Assembly: GCA_947627695.1 (NCBI GenBank)
Contig: CANQXF010000013.1
Span: forward strand, 1-64,000
Length of the DNA: 64,000 nt
Direction: 5' to 3'
Origin: an uncultured Ruminiclostridium sp.
GTDB taxonomy: Bacteria > Bacillota > Clostridia > Oscillospirales > Ruminococcaceae
Shown here: positions 9,195 through 17,419 of the stretch, piece after piece
How the letters are laid out: the number at the start of each line of letters is the position of its first letter
How positions within the stretch are numbered: the stretch's first letter is position 1
The notes under the pieces: generated by a model
Databases searched by the model: none
What the model was told of the DNA's origin: nothing
The model's input: only the letters and a program-made list of their open reading frames with translations
Made by a program: the position numbers and the translations under genes

Positions 9195-9929
9195 TTACAT
9201 TGAAAGTCCGCCGCTTATCTCAATGACTTGACCTGTGACGTAGGAGGAATCGGGTCCCGCAAGGAACGAAACTACGCCCGCTATCTCCTCCACCTCGCCG
9301 TAACGGCGCATTGCTATCAGGTCTAATATCGCCTTTTTCTGCTGGTCTGTAAGCTGGTCGGTCATAGGAGTCTTGATAAAGCCGGGGGCTATCGCATTTA
9401 CGTTTATCCCTCTGCTGCCAAGCTCCTTGGAGGCGGATTTTGTCATTCCGATTATCGCCGCTTTGGAGGCGCTGTAGTTGAACTGACCCGCGTTGCCGTG
9501 AACGCCAGCCACGGAGGACATATTGATTATTCTGCCGCTTCTTTGCTTCATCATTATGGGAGCGACGTTTTTCATCATATTGAAAACGCTCTTCTGATTT
9601 ACTGCGATGACAAGGTCGTAGTTTTCCTCGCTCATTCTGGCAAGAAGTCCGTCGCGGGTGATGCCTGCGTTGTTCACAAGCACGTCGATAGTGCCGAAGT
9701 CTTCCTTTATCGTCTTCACCGTTTCCTCAACCTGTGCGGAGTCGGAAACGTCTGCAATGTAAACCTCGCATTTTACGCCGAGAGCCTTTATCTTTTCAAC
9801 GATGTCGTTGTTCTCGAAGCTCTTTTCGCTGATGTCGTTCAGTGCGATGTCAAAGCCGTCCTTTGCCAGTCTTTGCGCTATCGCCGCGCCTATGCCCCGT
9901 GCGGAGCCTGTTATAACAGCAGTTGCCAT
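9195..9929 (-). CDS. fabG: 3-oxoacyl-ACP reductase
   Basis: 244 residues, short-chain dehydrogenase. NADPH-dependent reduction of 3-oxoacyl-ACP. TGSARGIG nucleotide loop at the N-terminus, NNAG motif, and catalytic Ser/Tyr/Lys in SSVAGVHGN and YSASK. Fifteen bases after fabK; the position inside the operon makes FabG far more likely than another SDR. Confidence 0.96.
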   Translation of the reverse strand: MATAVITGSARGIGAAIAQRLAKDGFDIALNDISEKSFENNDIVEKIKALGVKCEVYIADVSDSAQVEETVKTIKEDFGTIDVLVNNAGITRDGLLARMSEENYDLVIAVNQKSVFNMMKNVAPIMMKQRSGRIINMSSVAGVHGNAGQFNYSASKAAIIGMTKSASKELGSRGINVNAIAPGFIKTPMTDQLTDQQKKAILDLIAMRRYGEVEEIAGVVSFLAGPDSSYVTGQVIEISGGLSM

Positions 9930-9943
9930 ATTTTCTTCCTTTC

Positions 9944-10870
9944 TTATTTGCCTAAAAGCTTTTCAGCCTGTGCGAACATTTCCTCGATTATCTCTTTTGC
10001 GGGCTTTACCTCGTTTACCATACCCGCAATTGCTCCGCAAAGGAAGGAGCCTTCCTCAAGATTGCCGTCCTTTACCGCTTTTCTTAATGAGCCTACGGTT
10101 ATCTCCTCAAACTGTTCGGGAGTTATGGAGCCGTCACGCTCGCCGTTTGCCAGCTTTCTTGAAAATTTTGTCTTGACGCTGCGGCAGGGGTGACCTGTGT
10201 AGCGCCCTGTCACAATACTGTCGGTGTCCTTTGCGTTTATCACAAGCTCTTTATACGTTGGGTGTATCTGACATTCCTCGCTGGCAAGGAACCTTGTTCC
10301 CACCTGAACGCCCTCAGCTCCCAGCATAAAGGAAGCGGCTATCCCTCTGCCGTCCGCTATGCCGCCTGCGGCAAGAACGGGTATCTCCACTGCGTCCACT
10401 ACCTGCGGCACAAGGCACATGGTGGTGTTTTCGCCGATATGACCGCCGCTTTCCGTTCCCTCGGCGATAACTGCGTCTGCGCCTGCTCTTTCCATACGCT
10501 TTGCAAGGGCTACGCCCGGAACGACGGGAACTACCTTAACTCCTGCAGATTTCCACATTTCCATGTATTTCCCCGGATTTCCTGCGCCTGTGGTGACTAC
10601 CTTCAGCTTTTCGTCAGCGCAAAGTTGCGCCACATCGTCGGCGGTGGGGGACATCAGCATTACGTTTACGCCGAAAACGCCGTCGGTAAGGCTTCTCGCC
10701 AGTTTTATCTGCTCCTCGACGTATTCGGCGGGAGCGTTTCCCGCGGCGATAAGTCCCACGCCGCCCGCTTCGGCTACCGCCGCCGCAAGGCGTCCCTCGG
10801 ATACCCACGCCATTCCCCCTTGGAAAATGGGGTATTTTATTCCCAGAAGCTCGGTAATTCTTGTTTTCAT
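9944..10870 (-). CDS. fabK: Enoyl-ACP reductase II, FMN-dependent
   Basis: 308 residues, nitronate monooxygenase-like TIM barrel that performs the last reduction of each elongation cycle with FMN and NAD(P)H. Seen: YPIFQGGMAW at the N-terminus, the EGTESGGHIGE substrate/FMN loop with catalytic His, and GAEGVQVGTRFLA phosphate binding. Placement between fabH and fabG supports FabK rather than a nitronate monooxygenase. No FabI-type enzyme is present in the window. Confidence 0.94.
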   Translation of the reverse strand: MKTRITELLGIKYPIFQGGMAWVSEGRLAAAVAEAGGVGLIAAGNAPAEYVEEQIKLARSLTDGVFGVNVMLMSPTADDVAQLCADEKLKVVTTGAGNPGKYMEMWKSAGVKVVPVVPGVALAKRMERAGADAVIAEGTESGGHIGENTTMCLVPQVVDAVEIPVLAAGGIADGRGIAASFMLGAEGVQVGTRFLASEECQIHPTYKELVINAKDTDSIVTGRYTGHPCRSVKTKFSRKLANGERDGSITPEQFEEITVGSLRKAVKDGNLEEGSFLCGAIAGMVNEVKPAKEIIEEMFAQAEKLLGK

Positions 10871-10893
10871 AGGTCTTTCCTTCCTTTTATTTC

Positions 10894-11898
10894 TTAAAGC
10901 TCCATATATACTGAGCCGTAAGTAAGTCCTGCGCCGAAGCCGACGAGAACGGTCTTCATTCCCTCTTTCAGCTTGCCTGCTCTGTTAAGCTCGTCCAGTA
11001 TGGTGGGAATGCAGGCGCTTGAGGTGTTGCCGTGGTCGGCAAGGTTACAGCAGACGCGGCTTTCGTCCACGTCCATATTTTTCATAGCGGAGGAGATTAT
11101 GCGCTGATTTGCCTGATGAGGGATAACAAGGTCGATATCCCTGCTGTTGACTCCCGCCTTGGCTATCACCTTGGCGAAGCTGTCGGTCATAGCGTCCACC
11201 GCGAAGCGATATACCGCCTTGCCGTCCATTTTCAGGTACTTGTTCTTTTCGGGGGTATCAAGTATATGTCTTATGCTTTTATCGTAGTCCTTAAATCCCT
11301 CAAGGGGCATATTGCTTTCGTAATTTACACGGCAGTAAAGCGCCTCAAGCGGGTCGCCCTTTGCGCCGAGGCAGCTGTAAAAGGGCTTGTCTGCGGCTTC
11401 CACGATAACTGCTCCTGCTCCGTCGCCGAACAAAAAACAGCTTGTGCGGTCGGTGAAGTCCTGCTGGCGGGTGAGAAATTCGCTTGAAACGATAAGTATT
11501 TTTTTGCAGTCGCCTGTCCAGAGGTAGCGCCTTGCCATATCAACGGCGGAAATAAAGCCCGTGCAGGCGGTGTTTATGTCAATACAGGCGGCGTTGGCGG
11601 CGCCGATGTAATGCTGTACAAGGCAGGAATCAGAGGGGTAGAAAAAGTCGGGGGTGCAGGTGGTGAGAATTATCAGGTCGATCTCCAGCGGGTCCGTTCC
11701 CGAATTTTCCAAAGCGTTTTTTGCCGCTTCCACCGCCATTTCGTAATTCATCATATCGGTGGAATAACGGCGCTGTTTTATGCCCGTTCTCGTGTATATC
11801 CATTCGTCGGAAGTGTCAAGAAACGTTGCAAAATCATCGTTGGTGACCACCTTGGAGGGGACACACCGTCCCGTGCCTATTATTTTTATCCCGTTCAT
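10894..11898 (-). CDS. fabH: 3-oxoacyl-ACP synthase III
   Basis: 334 residues, full length. It starts fatty-acid synthesis by condensing an acyl-CoA primer with malonyl-ACP. Catalytic Cys112 in NTACTGF, His in PHQANQRI, Asn in HGNTSSA. First gene of the operon, with GGGAAAGGG-type ribosome site and a strong promoter about 100 bases upstream (12004-12033). Confidence 0.97.
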   Translation of the reverse strand: MNGIKIIGTGRCVPSKVVTNDDFATFLDTSDEWIYTRTGIKQRRYSTDMMNYEMAVEAAKNALENSGTDPLEIDLIILTTCTPDFFYPSDSCLVQHYIGAANAACIDINTACTGFISAVDMARRYLWTGDCKKILIVSSEFLTRQQDFTDRTSCFLFGDGAGAVIVEAADKPFYSCLGAKGDPLEALYCRVNYESNMPLEGFKDYDKSIRHILDTPEKNKYLKMDGKAVYRFAVDAMTDSFAKVIAKAGVNSRDIDLVIPHQANQRIISSAMKNMDVDESRVCCNLADHGNTSSACIPTILDELNRAGKLKEGMKTVLVGFGAGLTYGSVYMEL

Positions 11899-11929
11899 AA
11901 TATTCCCTTTCCCTATCGCTGAACTTCAC

Positions 11930-11958
11930 TTGATTTTATTGATGAAATGGTATATAAT
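11930..11958 (+). promoter_or_regulatory. Candidate sigma-A promoter for fabD-aroE-aroK
   Basis: TTGATT, 17-bp spacer, perfect TATAAT on the plus strand, about 150 bases before fabD. It overlaps the transcribed leader of the divergent fabH operon. Confidence 0.55.
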
Positions 11959-11997
11959 GTTTAATGGTCGTTTTCGTATGCAGTAAAAAATACCATT
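11946..11997. promoter_or_regulatory. Inverted repeat in the fabH-fabD divergent region
   Basis: AATGGTAT at 11946-11953 and ATACCATT at 11990-11997, 36 bases apart, lie at the likely fabH start of transcription and over the plus-strand -10. Possible operator for a lipid regulator. It does not resemble the FapR or FabT consensus as I know them. Confidence 0.35.
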
Positions 11998-12003
11998 CAA
12001 TAT

Positions 12004-12033
12004 ATTTTAACTCATTTACGGTGGATTTGTCAA
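12004..12033 (-). promoter_or_regulatory. Sigma-A promoter of the fabH operon
   Basis: Perfect TTGACA, 18-bp spacer, TAAAAT on the minus strand. Predicted transcript start near 11997, giving a leader of about 100 bases. Confidence 0.75.
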
Positions 12034-12111
12034 CTATATTTTTCACCGCCATATAAAAAAGAGGTAAAAATTTTCATTTTTTCAAATTAAAACGACACAG
12101 GAGGCTTTTTT

Positions 12112-13020
12112 ATGAAAACCGCGTTTTTATTCTCGGGACAGGGCTCCCAATATCCTAAGATGGGAAAGGAGCTTTTTGAGCTTGTTCCCGAAAGGGGAAA
12201 GGCAATTTTGCAGACGGCGGAAAAGGTCCTTGGTTACGACATATGGAAGATAATGCAGGAGGGCACGGCGGAGGAGCTGGCTGAAACGAGAGTTTCACAG
12301 CCCGCCATATTTACCGTTTCCCTGCTGGCTTTGGAAGCTGCAAAGGCGAAAGGCATTGAGTTTGAGGGAGTTGCGGGACATTCTCTCGGCGAATACGCCG
12401 CTATGACGGCGGCGGAAATGTTGACCTTAGAAGAGGGCTACACCGCAATAAAATACAGAGCAGAGGCTATGGACAAGGCGGCAAAGGCTAATCCGGGCGC
12501 TATGGCGGCAGTTATCGGGCTTCCCGCCGAAAAGATCGTGCAGGCTTGCGAAAAGGTGAGAAGTGAGGGGGAATACGTTGATGCGGTGAACTTCAATTCC
12601 CCCGTTCAGACGGTCATTGCGGGAACGAAAGAGGGCGTCGCAAAGGCGGGCGAGCTGCTGAAAGCGGAGGGGGCAAGGAGAGTTATGCCCCTGGCGGTAT
12701 CTGCGGCGTTCCACTCGGAATTTATGAAAGGCGCCGCCGAGGAATTTCAGGCGGCGGTAAAGGATATCGATTTCAAGGCGCCTAAAGTTAAATTTTATTC
12801 AAATGTTCTGGGTTCGGAGCTTACCGATTTTTCGGATATGCCCGAGCTTATGGCAAGGCATATCTGCTCTCCAGTAAAATTCACGGACGAACTGAACGCT
12901 ATGAAAAACGACGGATTTGACAACTTTCTGGAGCTTGGTCCCGGCAAGGTGCTGACGGGACTGGTGGGAAAGACGCTGGAGGGCGTTACCGCCGCAAGCT
13001 CGGAAAGTCTTTACGCATAA
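12112..13020 (+). CDS. fabD: Malonyl-CoA:ACP transacylase
   Basis: 302 residues. Transfers malonyl from CoA to ACP. Seen: FSGQGSQYPKMG, the nucleophile Ser91 in GHSLGEY, and the catalytic His in AAFHSEF near 200. ACAGGAGG precedes the ATG. Unusually it is divergent from the other fab genes and leads an operon with aroE (15 bases downstream) and aroK. Confidence 0.97.
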   Translation: MKTAFLFSGQGSQYPKMGKELFELVPERGKAILQTAEKVLGYDIWKIMQEGTAEELAETRVSQPAIFTVSLLALEAAKAKGIEFEGVAGHSLGEYAAMTAAEMLTLEEGYTAIKYRAEAMDKAAKANPGAMAAVIGLPAEKIVQACEKVRSEGEYVDAVNFNSPVQTVIAGTKEGVAKAGELLKAEGARRVMPLAVSAAFHSEFMKGAAEEFQAAVKDIDFKAPKVKFYSNVLGSELTDFSDMPELMARHICSPVKFTDELNAMKNDGFDNFLELGPGKVLTGLVGKTLEGVTAASSESLYA

Positions 13021-13035
13021 GGAGAAGATAACGCT

Positions 13036-13860
13036 ATGAAAAATTACGCTCTTATCGGCTTTCCTCTGGGGCATTCGCTGTCGCCGCAGATACACGGCAG
13101 GCTGTTTTCTCTGGCGGGAACGCAGGCGGATTACAAGCTGACGGAAATTCCTCCCGAGGAGCTGCAAAGCCGCTTTGAGGAGCTGAAAAAGCTGGACGGG
13201 TTCAACGTCACTATCCCTCACAAGATAAACATAATCAAAATGTGCGACGAGCTTTCGGAGGGCGCGGCGCGTTACGGCTCGGTGAACTGCATAAAGAACA
13301 GCGGCGGGAAAACCGTGGGTTATAACACCGACGTGCTGGGCTTTGTGAAATCGGTGGAGCAGATGGGGGCGTCGCTGTCCTCAAAGGTCTGCCTGCTTGG
13401 CTGCGGCGGAGTTGGCAGAATGATGGCGGTGGAGGCGGCTTATCAGGGCGCTGAGCTTGATATTGCGGTGCGCGACGCAGATATTCCCGTTGCGGAGGGG
13501 ATAAAGGCAGATATTGAAAAAGTCCTTCCCCAAAGGAAAGTAAGGGTCTTGCGGCTGGCGGAGATGAACGGCGGGTACGATTTAGTAGTGAACGCTACGC
13601 CTGTGGGAATGTATCCGAATACGGATAATTCCCCATTGGAAAAAAGTCAGCTCAGGGACGTGAAGTTTTTGTTCGACGCTGTCTACAATCCCACGGAAAC
13701 TAAGCTGGCGAAGTATGCGAGGGAGCTTGGGATAAAGGCTTGTACGGGAATGTCTATGCTGGTACTGCAAGCGGTGGCGGCGCAGGAGATATGGAACGGC
13801 TCGGAATTTGACGTGAAGGATATTGAAAAGCTTATCGCCGATATGGAGGCGCTTGTATGA
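13036..13860 (+). CDS. aroE: Shikimate dehydrogenase
   Basis: 274 residues. NADP-dependent reduction of 3-dehydroshikimate in chorismate synthesis. N-terminal HSLSPQIHG substrate loop, catalytic Lys in NVTIPHK, GCGGVGRM nucleotide loop, and NATPVGMYP. Its last four bases overlap the aroK start (ATGA), so the two are translationally coupled. Confidence 0.95.
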   Translation: MKNYALIGFPLGHSLSPQIHGRLFSLAGTQADYKLTEIPPEELQSRFEELKKLDGFNVTIPHKINIIKMCDELSEGAARYGSVNCIKNSGGKTVGYNTDVLGFVKSVEQMGASLSSKVCLLGCGGVGRMMAVEAAYQGAELDIAVRDADIPVAEGIKADIEKVLPQRKVRVLRLAEMNGGYDLVVNATPVGMYPNTDNSPLEKSQLRDVKFLFDAVYNPTETKLAKYARELGIKACTGMSMLVLQAVAAQEIWNGSEFDVKDIEKLIADMEALV

Positions 13861-14357
13861 AAAGCGTTTATCTGTGCGGATTTATGGGCTGCGGTAAAAG
13901 CCATGTGGGTAGAAAGCTGGCGGCAAGGCTGAATATGGAATTTGCCGATCTGGACGCTTATATTGTGAAGCGGGAGGGGCGTTCCATTCCTCAGATATTT
14001 GCGGAGGACGGAGAAGCGCATTTTCGCGAGCTTGAGGCAAAGTACATAGGCGAGCTTAACGTCGGGTGCGTGGTGGCGACGGGCGGCGGAGCGCTGATAA
14101 ATGAAAGTACCGCCGCTTTCGCAAACGAAAACGGGATAACTGTGTTTTTGGACGCGCCCTTTGAGGTGTGCTACGAGAGGATAAAGGGAGATACGAACAG
14201 GCCGCTGGTGGTGAATAACACGAAGGAACAACTTCTTGATTTATTTAACAGGCGCAGGGTGATCTACAGGAAAAACTCTGCGGTTTGTGTAGAGATAGGG
14301 AGCTGTTCGGGGGAGACCATTGAGAGGATACTGGATAAGATAGGAACAAGTGCATAG
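13857..14357 (+). CDS. aroK: Shikimate kinase
   Basis: 166 residues. Phosphorylates shikimate with ATP. Walker A GFMGCGKSHVG at 9-18, DLDAYI shikimate-binding Asp, the GGGAL loop, and the NRPL lid region. Overlaps aroE by four bases. The other chorismate genes are not in the window. Confidence 0.95.
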   Translation: MKSVYLCGFMGCGKSHVGRKLAARLNMEFADLDAYIVKREGRSIPQIFAEDGEAHFRELEAKYIGELNVGCVVATGGGALINESTAAFANENGITVFLDAPFEVCYERIKGDTNRPLVVNNTKEQLLDLFNRRRVIYRKNSAVCVEIGSCSGETIERILDKIGTSA

Positions 14358-14407
14358 GATAGAATATGAAACGGGTGCGGTAAAGGGAAGAGGTGCTTGT
14401 CGGGGGG

Positions 14408-14498
14408 GCGGCGAAGCCGCGCTTGCCCGCGAAGCGGGCAAGCGTCAAGCCTGCGAAGCAGGCTTGACCGACGCCGAAGGCGTCGGCGGCTTCGCCGC
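14408..14498. repeat. Tandem array of GAA-triloop hairpins
   Basis: Five back-to-back palindromes in the 241-bp aroK-amidohydrolase gap: GCGGC-GAA-GCCGC (14408-14420), a 9-bp stem (14422-14442), a 10-bp stem (14445-14467), an 8-bp stem (14468-14486) and CGGC-TTC-GCCG (14487-14497). All have GAA (or TTC) loops and four contain GCGAAGC on one strand. The element is GC-rich and followed by ACGAAAGGGGCAGG, a tail shared with 61533-61546. Confidence 0.85.
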
Positions 14499-14598
14499 GG
14501 CACAACACCGTATAAGGAGCAGTTCTTCCCTCCCACACCGGGAGCCTGTTCCACGAAAGGGGCAGGCGGGAAAAATCAAATGCTTTGAGGTACCGAAA

Positions 14599-15789
14599 AT
14601 GCTGATTTACAACGCAAAAATTTACACTATGTCCGATATGGGCGTTATAGAAAACGGATTTATAGAGACCGAGGGGAGCAAAATAAAGCGTGTGGGAAAG
14701 ATGACGGAGCTTGACGTTCCGCCCACGAGAGAGGATTTCAACGCTTTCGGCTGCAACGTGTACCCCGGCTTTATCGACTGTCACTCACATATGGGAATGT
14801 GGGAGGACGGACTTGGCTTTGAGGGGGCGGACGGCAACGAGATTACCGACCCCACAACTCCCCAGCTTAAAGCTATCGACGGGGTAAATCCCAACGACTA
14901 CTGCTTTCTCGAGGGGGCAAGGGCGGGAGTTACCACCGTGCTGACGGGAATGGGCAGCGCAAATCCCGTTGGAGGAGAGTTCCTGGCGATGAAGACCTAC
15001 GGCAGCAGCCGCATCGATAAGCGTGTTATTTGCTCTCCTGCGGCGATAAAATTTGCCTTGGGGGAAAATCCCAAAAAGTGCTACAACGACCGCGACGAAG
15101 CTCCCACCACAAGGACCGCCACCGCCGCCCTGATACGGGAACAGCTTTACAAGACAAAGCGGTATATGGAGGATATTGAAAATTACGAGGCGAGCCTCGG
15201 CGGCGACAACGAAGGCTCAATGCCCGATTACGACATAAAGTGCGAGGCGCTGATACCGCTGATGAGCAAAAAGATGAAGGCGCATTTCCACTGTCACAGG
15301 GCGGACGACATTTTTACCGCCGTAAGGATAGCAAGGGAATTTGACCTTGATATAGTGCTGATACACGCTACCGAGGGTTGGCTGATAGCGGACGAGCTTA
15401 AAGAGGACGGTTTCCCCTGCGTGGTGGGACCGATAATCTGTGACCGCTGTAAGCCTGAGCTGAGCAGGCAGACCATTGAAAATGCCGCAAGGCTGAACAA
15501 GGCGGGGGTAAAAATAGCTATCTGCTCCGACCACCCCGAAAATCCCATTCAGTATCTTCCCCTTGAGGCGGGAGTATGCATAAAAGGCGGGCTGGACAAG
15601 GACGCCGCCCTCGCCGCAATAACCATAAATCCCGCACAAATAGCGGGGATAGACGACAGAGTGGGGAGCATTGAGGTCGGAAAGGACGCGGATATAGCCG
15701 TTCTTGACGGAGAATTTTACGACGTGCTTACAGTAGCAAGGCTTGTGCTTGTGGACGGCAAAGCCGTTCCGCAGAAAGGAGAGCTGTAA
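14599..15789 (+). CDS. Amidohydrolase family protein (imidazolonepropionase-like)
   Basis: 396 residues, metal-dependent hydrolase fold. The YPGFIDCHSHMGMW segment gives the HxH metal pair, HFHCHR a later His, and ICSDHPENP the C-terminal metal Asp; KDADIAVLDG is the usual closing beta-sandwich motif. The open frame extends 83 codons upstream through the hairpin array, but that stretch is repeat-derived, so I start at 14599 after TTTGAGG. Substrate unknown; the neighbours do not include histidine or pyrimidine catabolism. Stop overlaps the next start by one base (TAATG). Confidence 0.85.
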   Translation: MLIYNAKIYTMSDMGVIENGFIETEGSKIKRVGKMTELDVPPTREDFNAFGCNVYPGFIDCHSHMGMWEDGLGFEGADGNEITDPTTPQLKAIDGVNPNDYCFLEGARAGVTTVLTGMGSANPVGGEFLAMKTYGSSRIDKRVICSPAAIKFALGENPKKCYNDRDEAPTTRTATAALIREQLYKTKRYMEDIENYEASLGGDNEGSMPDYDIKCEALIPLMSKKMKAHFHCHRADDIFTAVRIAREFDLDIVLIHATEGWLIADELKEDGFPCVVGPIICDRCKPELSRQTIENAARLNKAGVKIAICSDHPENPIQYLPLEAGVCIKGGLDKDAALAAITINPAQIAGIDDRVGSIEVGKDADIAVLDGEFYDVLTVARLVLVDGKAVPQKGEL

Positions 15790-16328
15790 TGAAAAGAGCC
15801 ATAAAGGTACCTGTGACCTACGAAAGCAACTTTTCCCCCGAAGAGCTTGAAGAGAAAATGCTGGAGGAAAACCGTGAAGTATCCACGTCCTCAAATCTAA
15901 AGGGGAGAGAGATATTTTTGTGGAGCATTGAGGGGGACAGGGTGCAGCTTAAATTCTACCACAGCTATCACAGCGATATGTGCGACACTATGTTCATTGG
16001 CACTCTCAACAAGGGGCTTCAGGGAAGTCAGCTTGACGGCTTCATCAAAAAGCCTGCGGGGATATGGGGCGTTTTCTGGACAATACTGGCGGTCGCTCTG
16101 CTGATAGGGGCGGGGATAGTATTGGCGGCGCTGATGTCCGTCGAGATACAGGCGGGACTTATCCTGTTAGCGCCGCTGGTATTGGCTGTCGCCGCATTTA
16201 TAGGAGCAAGTATGCTGCGCTTTGACAAACAAAGGCTGGCGCAGATAAACGACTATATGCGGGAATTTACCGAATCAAAAAGCACAGACGTTCTGGGAGA
16301 GGAGCTTGCCGAAGATGAAAGAAATTGA
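15789..16328 (+). CDS. Hypothetical two-helix membrane protein
   Basis: 179 residues, family not recognised. Soluble N-terminal half (about 1-90), two adjacent hydrophobic helices (about 92-140) joined by a short turn, and a charged C-terminus. Coupled by TAATG to the amidohydrolase and overlapping the fumarase start, so it is part of the same transcript. YcxB-like architecture is possible but not certain. Confidence 0.75.
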   Translation: MKRAIKVPVTYESNFSPEELEEKMLEENREVSTSSNLKGREIFLWSIEGDRVQLKFYHSYHSDMCDTMFIGTLNKGLQGSQLDGFIKKPAGIWGVFWTILAVALLIGAGIVLAALMSVEIQAGLILLAPLVLAVAAFIGASMLRFDKQRLAQINDYMREFTESKSTDVLGEELAEDERN

Positions 16329-17160
16329 CGTTAAAACGGTTAAAGAAACGGTGGCAAGGCTTTGCTGCGAGGCAAACCTGTATCTTCCCGAGGGTATGCA
16401 GGAATTGATAAACTGCGCCGCCGAAAAGGAGGAAAGTCCCCTGTGCAAGGAGGTACTGCACGACATCAGCGCAAACGCCGACTGCGCAAAGGAGCTTGGG
16501 GTTCCCATATGTCAGGACACGGGAATGGCGGTGATATTCCTTGAAATAGGGCAGGATGTTCACTTTGTGGGAGGAGAGCTTTACGCCGCCATAAACGAGG
16601 GCGTTGCCGAGGGGTACGTTGAGGGAAAGCTGCGGCTTTCGGTGGTAGGCGACCCGCTGAAAAGAGTTAACACGGGGAACAACACCCCCGCAATAATACA
16701 TACAAGCATAGTTGCGGGCGACAAGGTGGATATAACCGTTGCTCCAAAGGGCTTTGGCAGTGAGAATATGAGTGGTATGAAAATGTTCACACCTGCGGCG
16801 ACCGCCGACGACATAGTTGATTTTGTCATCTCCGTTGCGGACAAAGCGGGGAGCAATCCCTGCCCGCCCATAGCGGTGGGCGTTGGCATAGGCGGGGATT
16901 TTGAATACGCCGCTATACTTGCGAAAAAAGCTCTTTGCAGAGATCTGAGGATAAGAAACAGCGACCCGTTTTATGCCGAAATGGAGCAGAAATGCCTTGA
17001 GGGGATAAATCTGCTGGGGATAGGCGCTCAGGGGTTCGGCGGAACGCAGACCGCTTTGTATGTGAATATCGAGCAGTTCCCCACCCATATAGCGGGGCTT
17101 CCCGTGGCGGTGAATATCGGCTGTCACGTCACCCGCCACGCTCACGCCGTTATTGAATAA
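16315..17160 (+). CDS. Class I fumarate hydratase (TtdA/FumA alpha) subunit
   Basis: 281 residues, corresponding to the N-terminal (alpha, iron-sulfur) half of class I fumarase/L(+)-tartrate dehydratase. Conserved cysteines are visible in VPICQDTGM, SNPCPP and NIGCHVTRHAHA. I start at the ATG at 16315, with GGAG about 10 bases upstream; the frame opens three codons earlier with TTG. A beta subunit normally follows directly, but here an ECF sigma gene follows, so the partner must be encoded elsewhere. Fumarase is more likely than tartrate dehydratase only by prevalence. Confidence 0.88.
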   Translation: MKEIDVKTVKETVARLCCEANLYLPEGMQELINCAAEKEESPLCKEVLHDISANADCAKELGVPICQDTGMAVIFLEIGQDVHFVGGELYAAINEGVAEGYVEGKLRLSVVGDPLKRVNTGNNTPAIIHTSIVAGDKVDITVAPKGFGSENMSGMKMFTPAATADDIVDFVISVADKAGSNPCPPIAVGVGIGGDFEYAAILAKKALCRDLRIRNSDPFYAEMEQKCLEGINLLGIGAQGFGGTQTALYVNIEQFPTHIAGLPVAVNIGCHVTRHAHAVIE

Positions 17161-17187
17161 AAAATTTTGAAAAATTTTTAAAAATTA

Positions 17188-17216
17188 TGTAACCTTTTTG
17201 TATTTTTATTCGTGTT
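17188..17216 (+). promoter_or_regulatory. ECF-type promoter, distal copy
   Basis: TGTAACCT, 15-base spacer, CGTGTT. Same architecture as the copy at 17365-17393. The -35 resembles the TGTAAC/TGAAAC elements of Bacillus ECF sigma factors. Confidence 0.6.
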
Positions 17217-17364
17217 ATATATGTGGTTCGGAAAAATCAACTTCCGACGGATCAGGAATAATGCGGATACAAATGCTTAACCTTGCGGCTGCTGTATCAA
17301 AGGCGATTTGTTTCCGCCGTCTGACAGGCAGCCGATAATTTTTGCAAAAAATTTTCCTGTAAAA

Positions 17365-17393
17365 TGTAACCTGTATAAGATTTAAAACGTATT
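17365..17393 (+). promoter_or_regulatory. ECF-type promoter, proximal copy
   Basis: TGTAACCT, 15-base spacer, CGTATT, ending 26 bases before the sigma-factor ATG; GAAAGGCGG ribosome site follows. Likely autoregulated. Confidence 0.65.
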
Positions 17394-17419
17394 GATTATG
17401 AAAGGCGGAAAAAGAGCGT

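Noticed and set aside
11899-12111. FapR or FabT operator before fabH
   Set aside because: Neither consensus as I know it appears; only the AATGGTAT/ATACCATT pair is present, which I list as an unassigned inverted repeat.
14350-14598. 83-residue N-terminal extension of the amidohydrolase
   Set aside because: It runs through the hairpin repeat and encodes only Arg/Gly/Ala-rich sequence, while GAGG and ATG 14599 match the family N-terminus.
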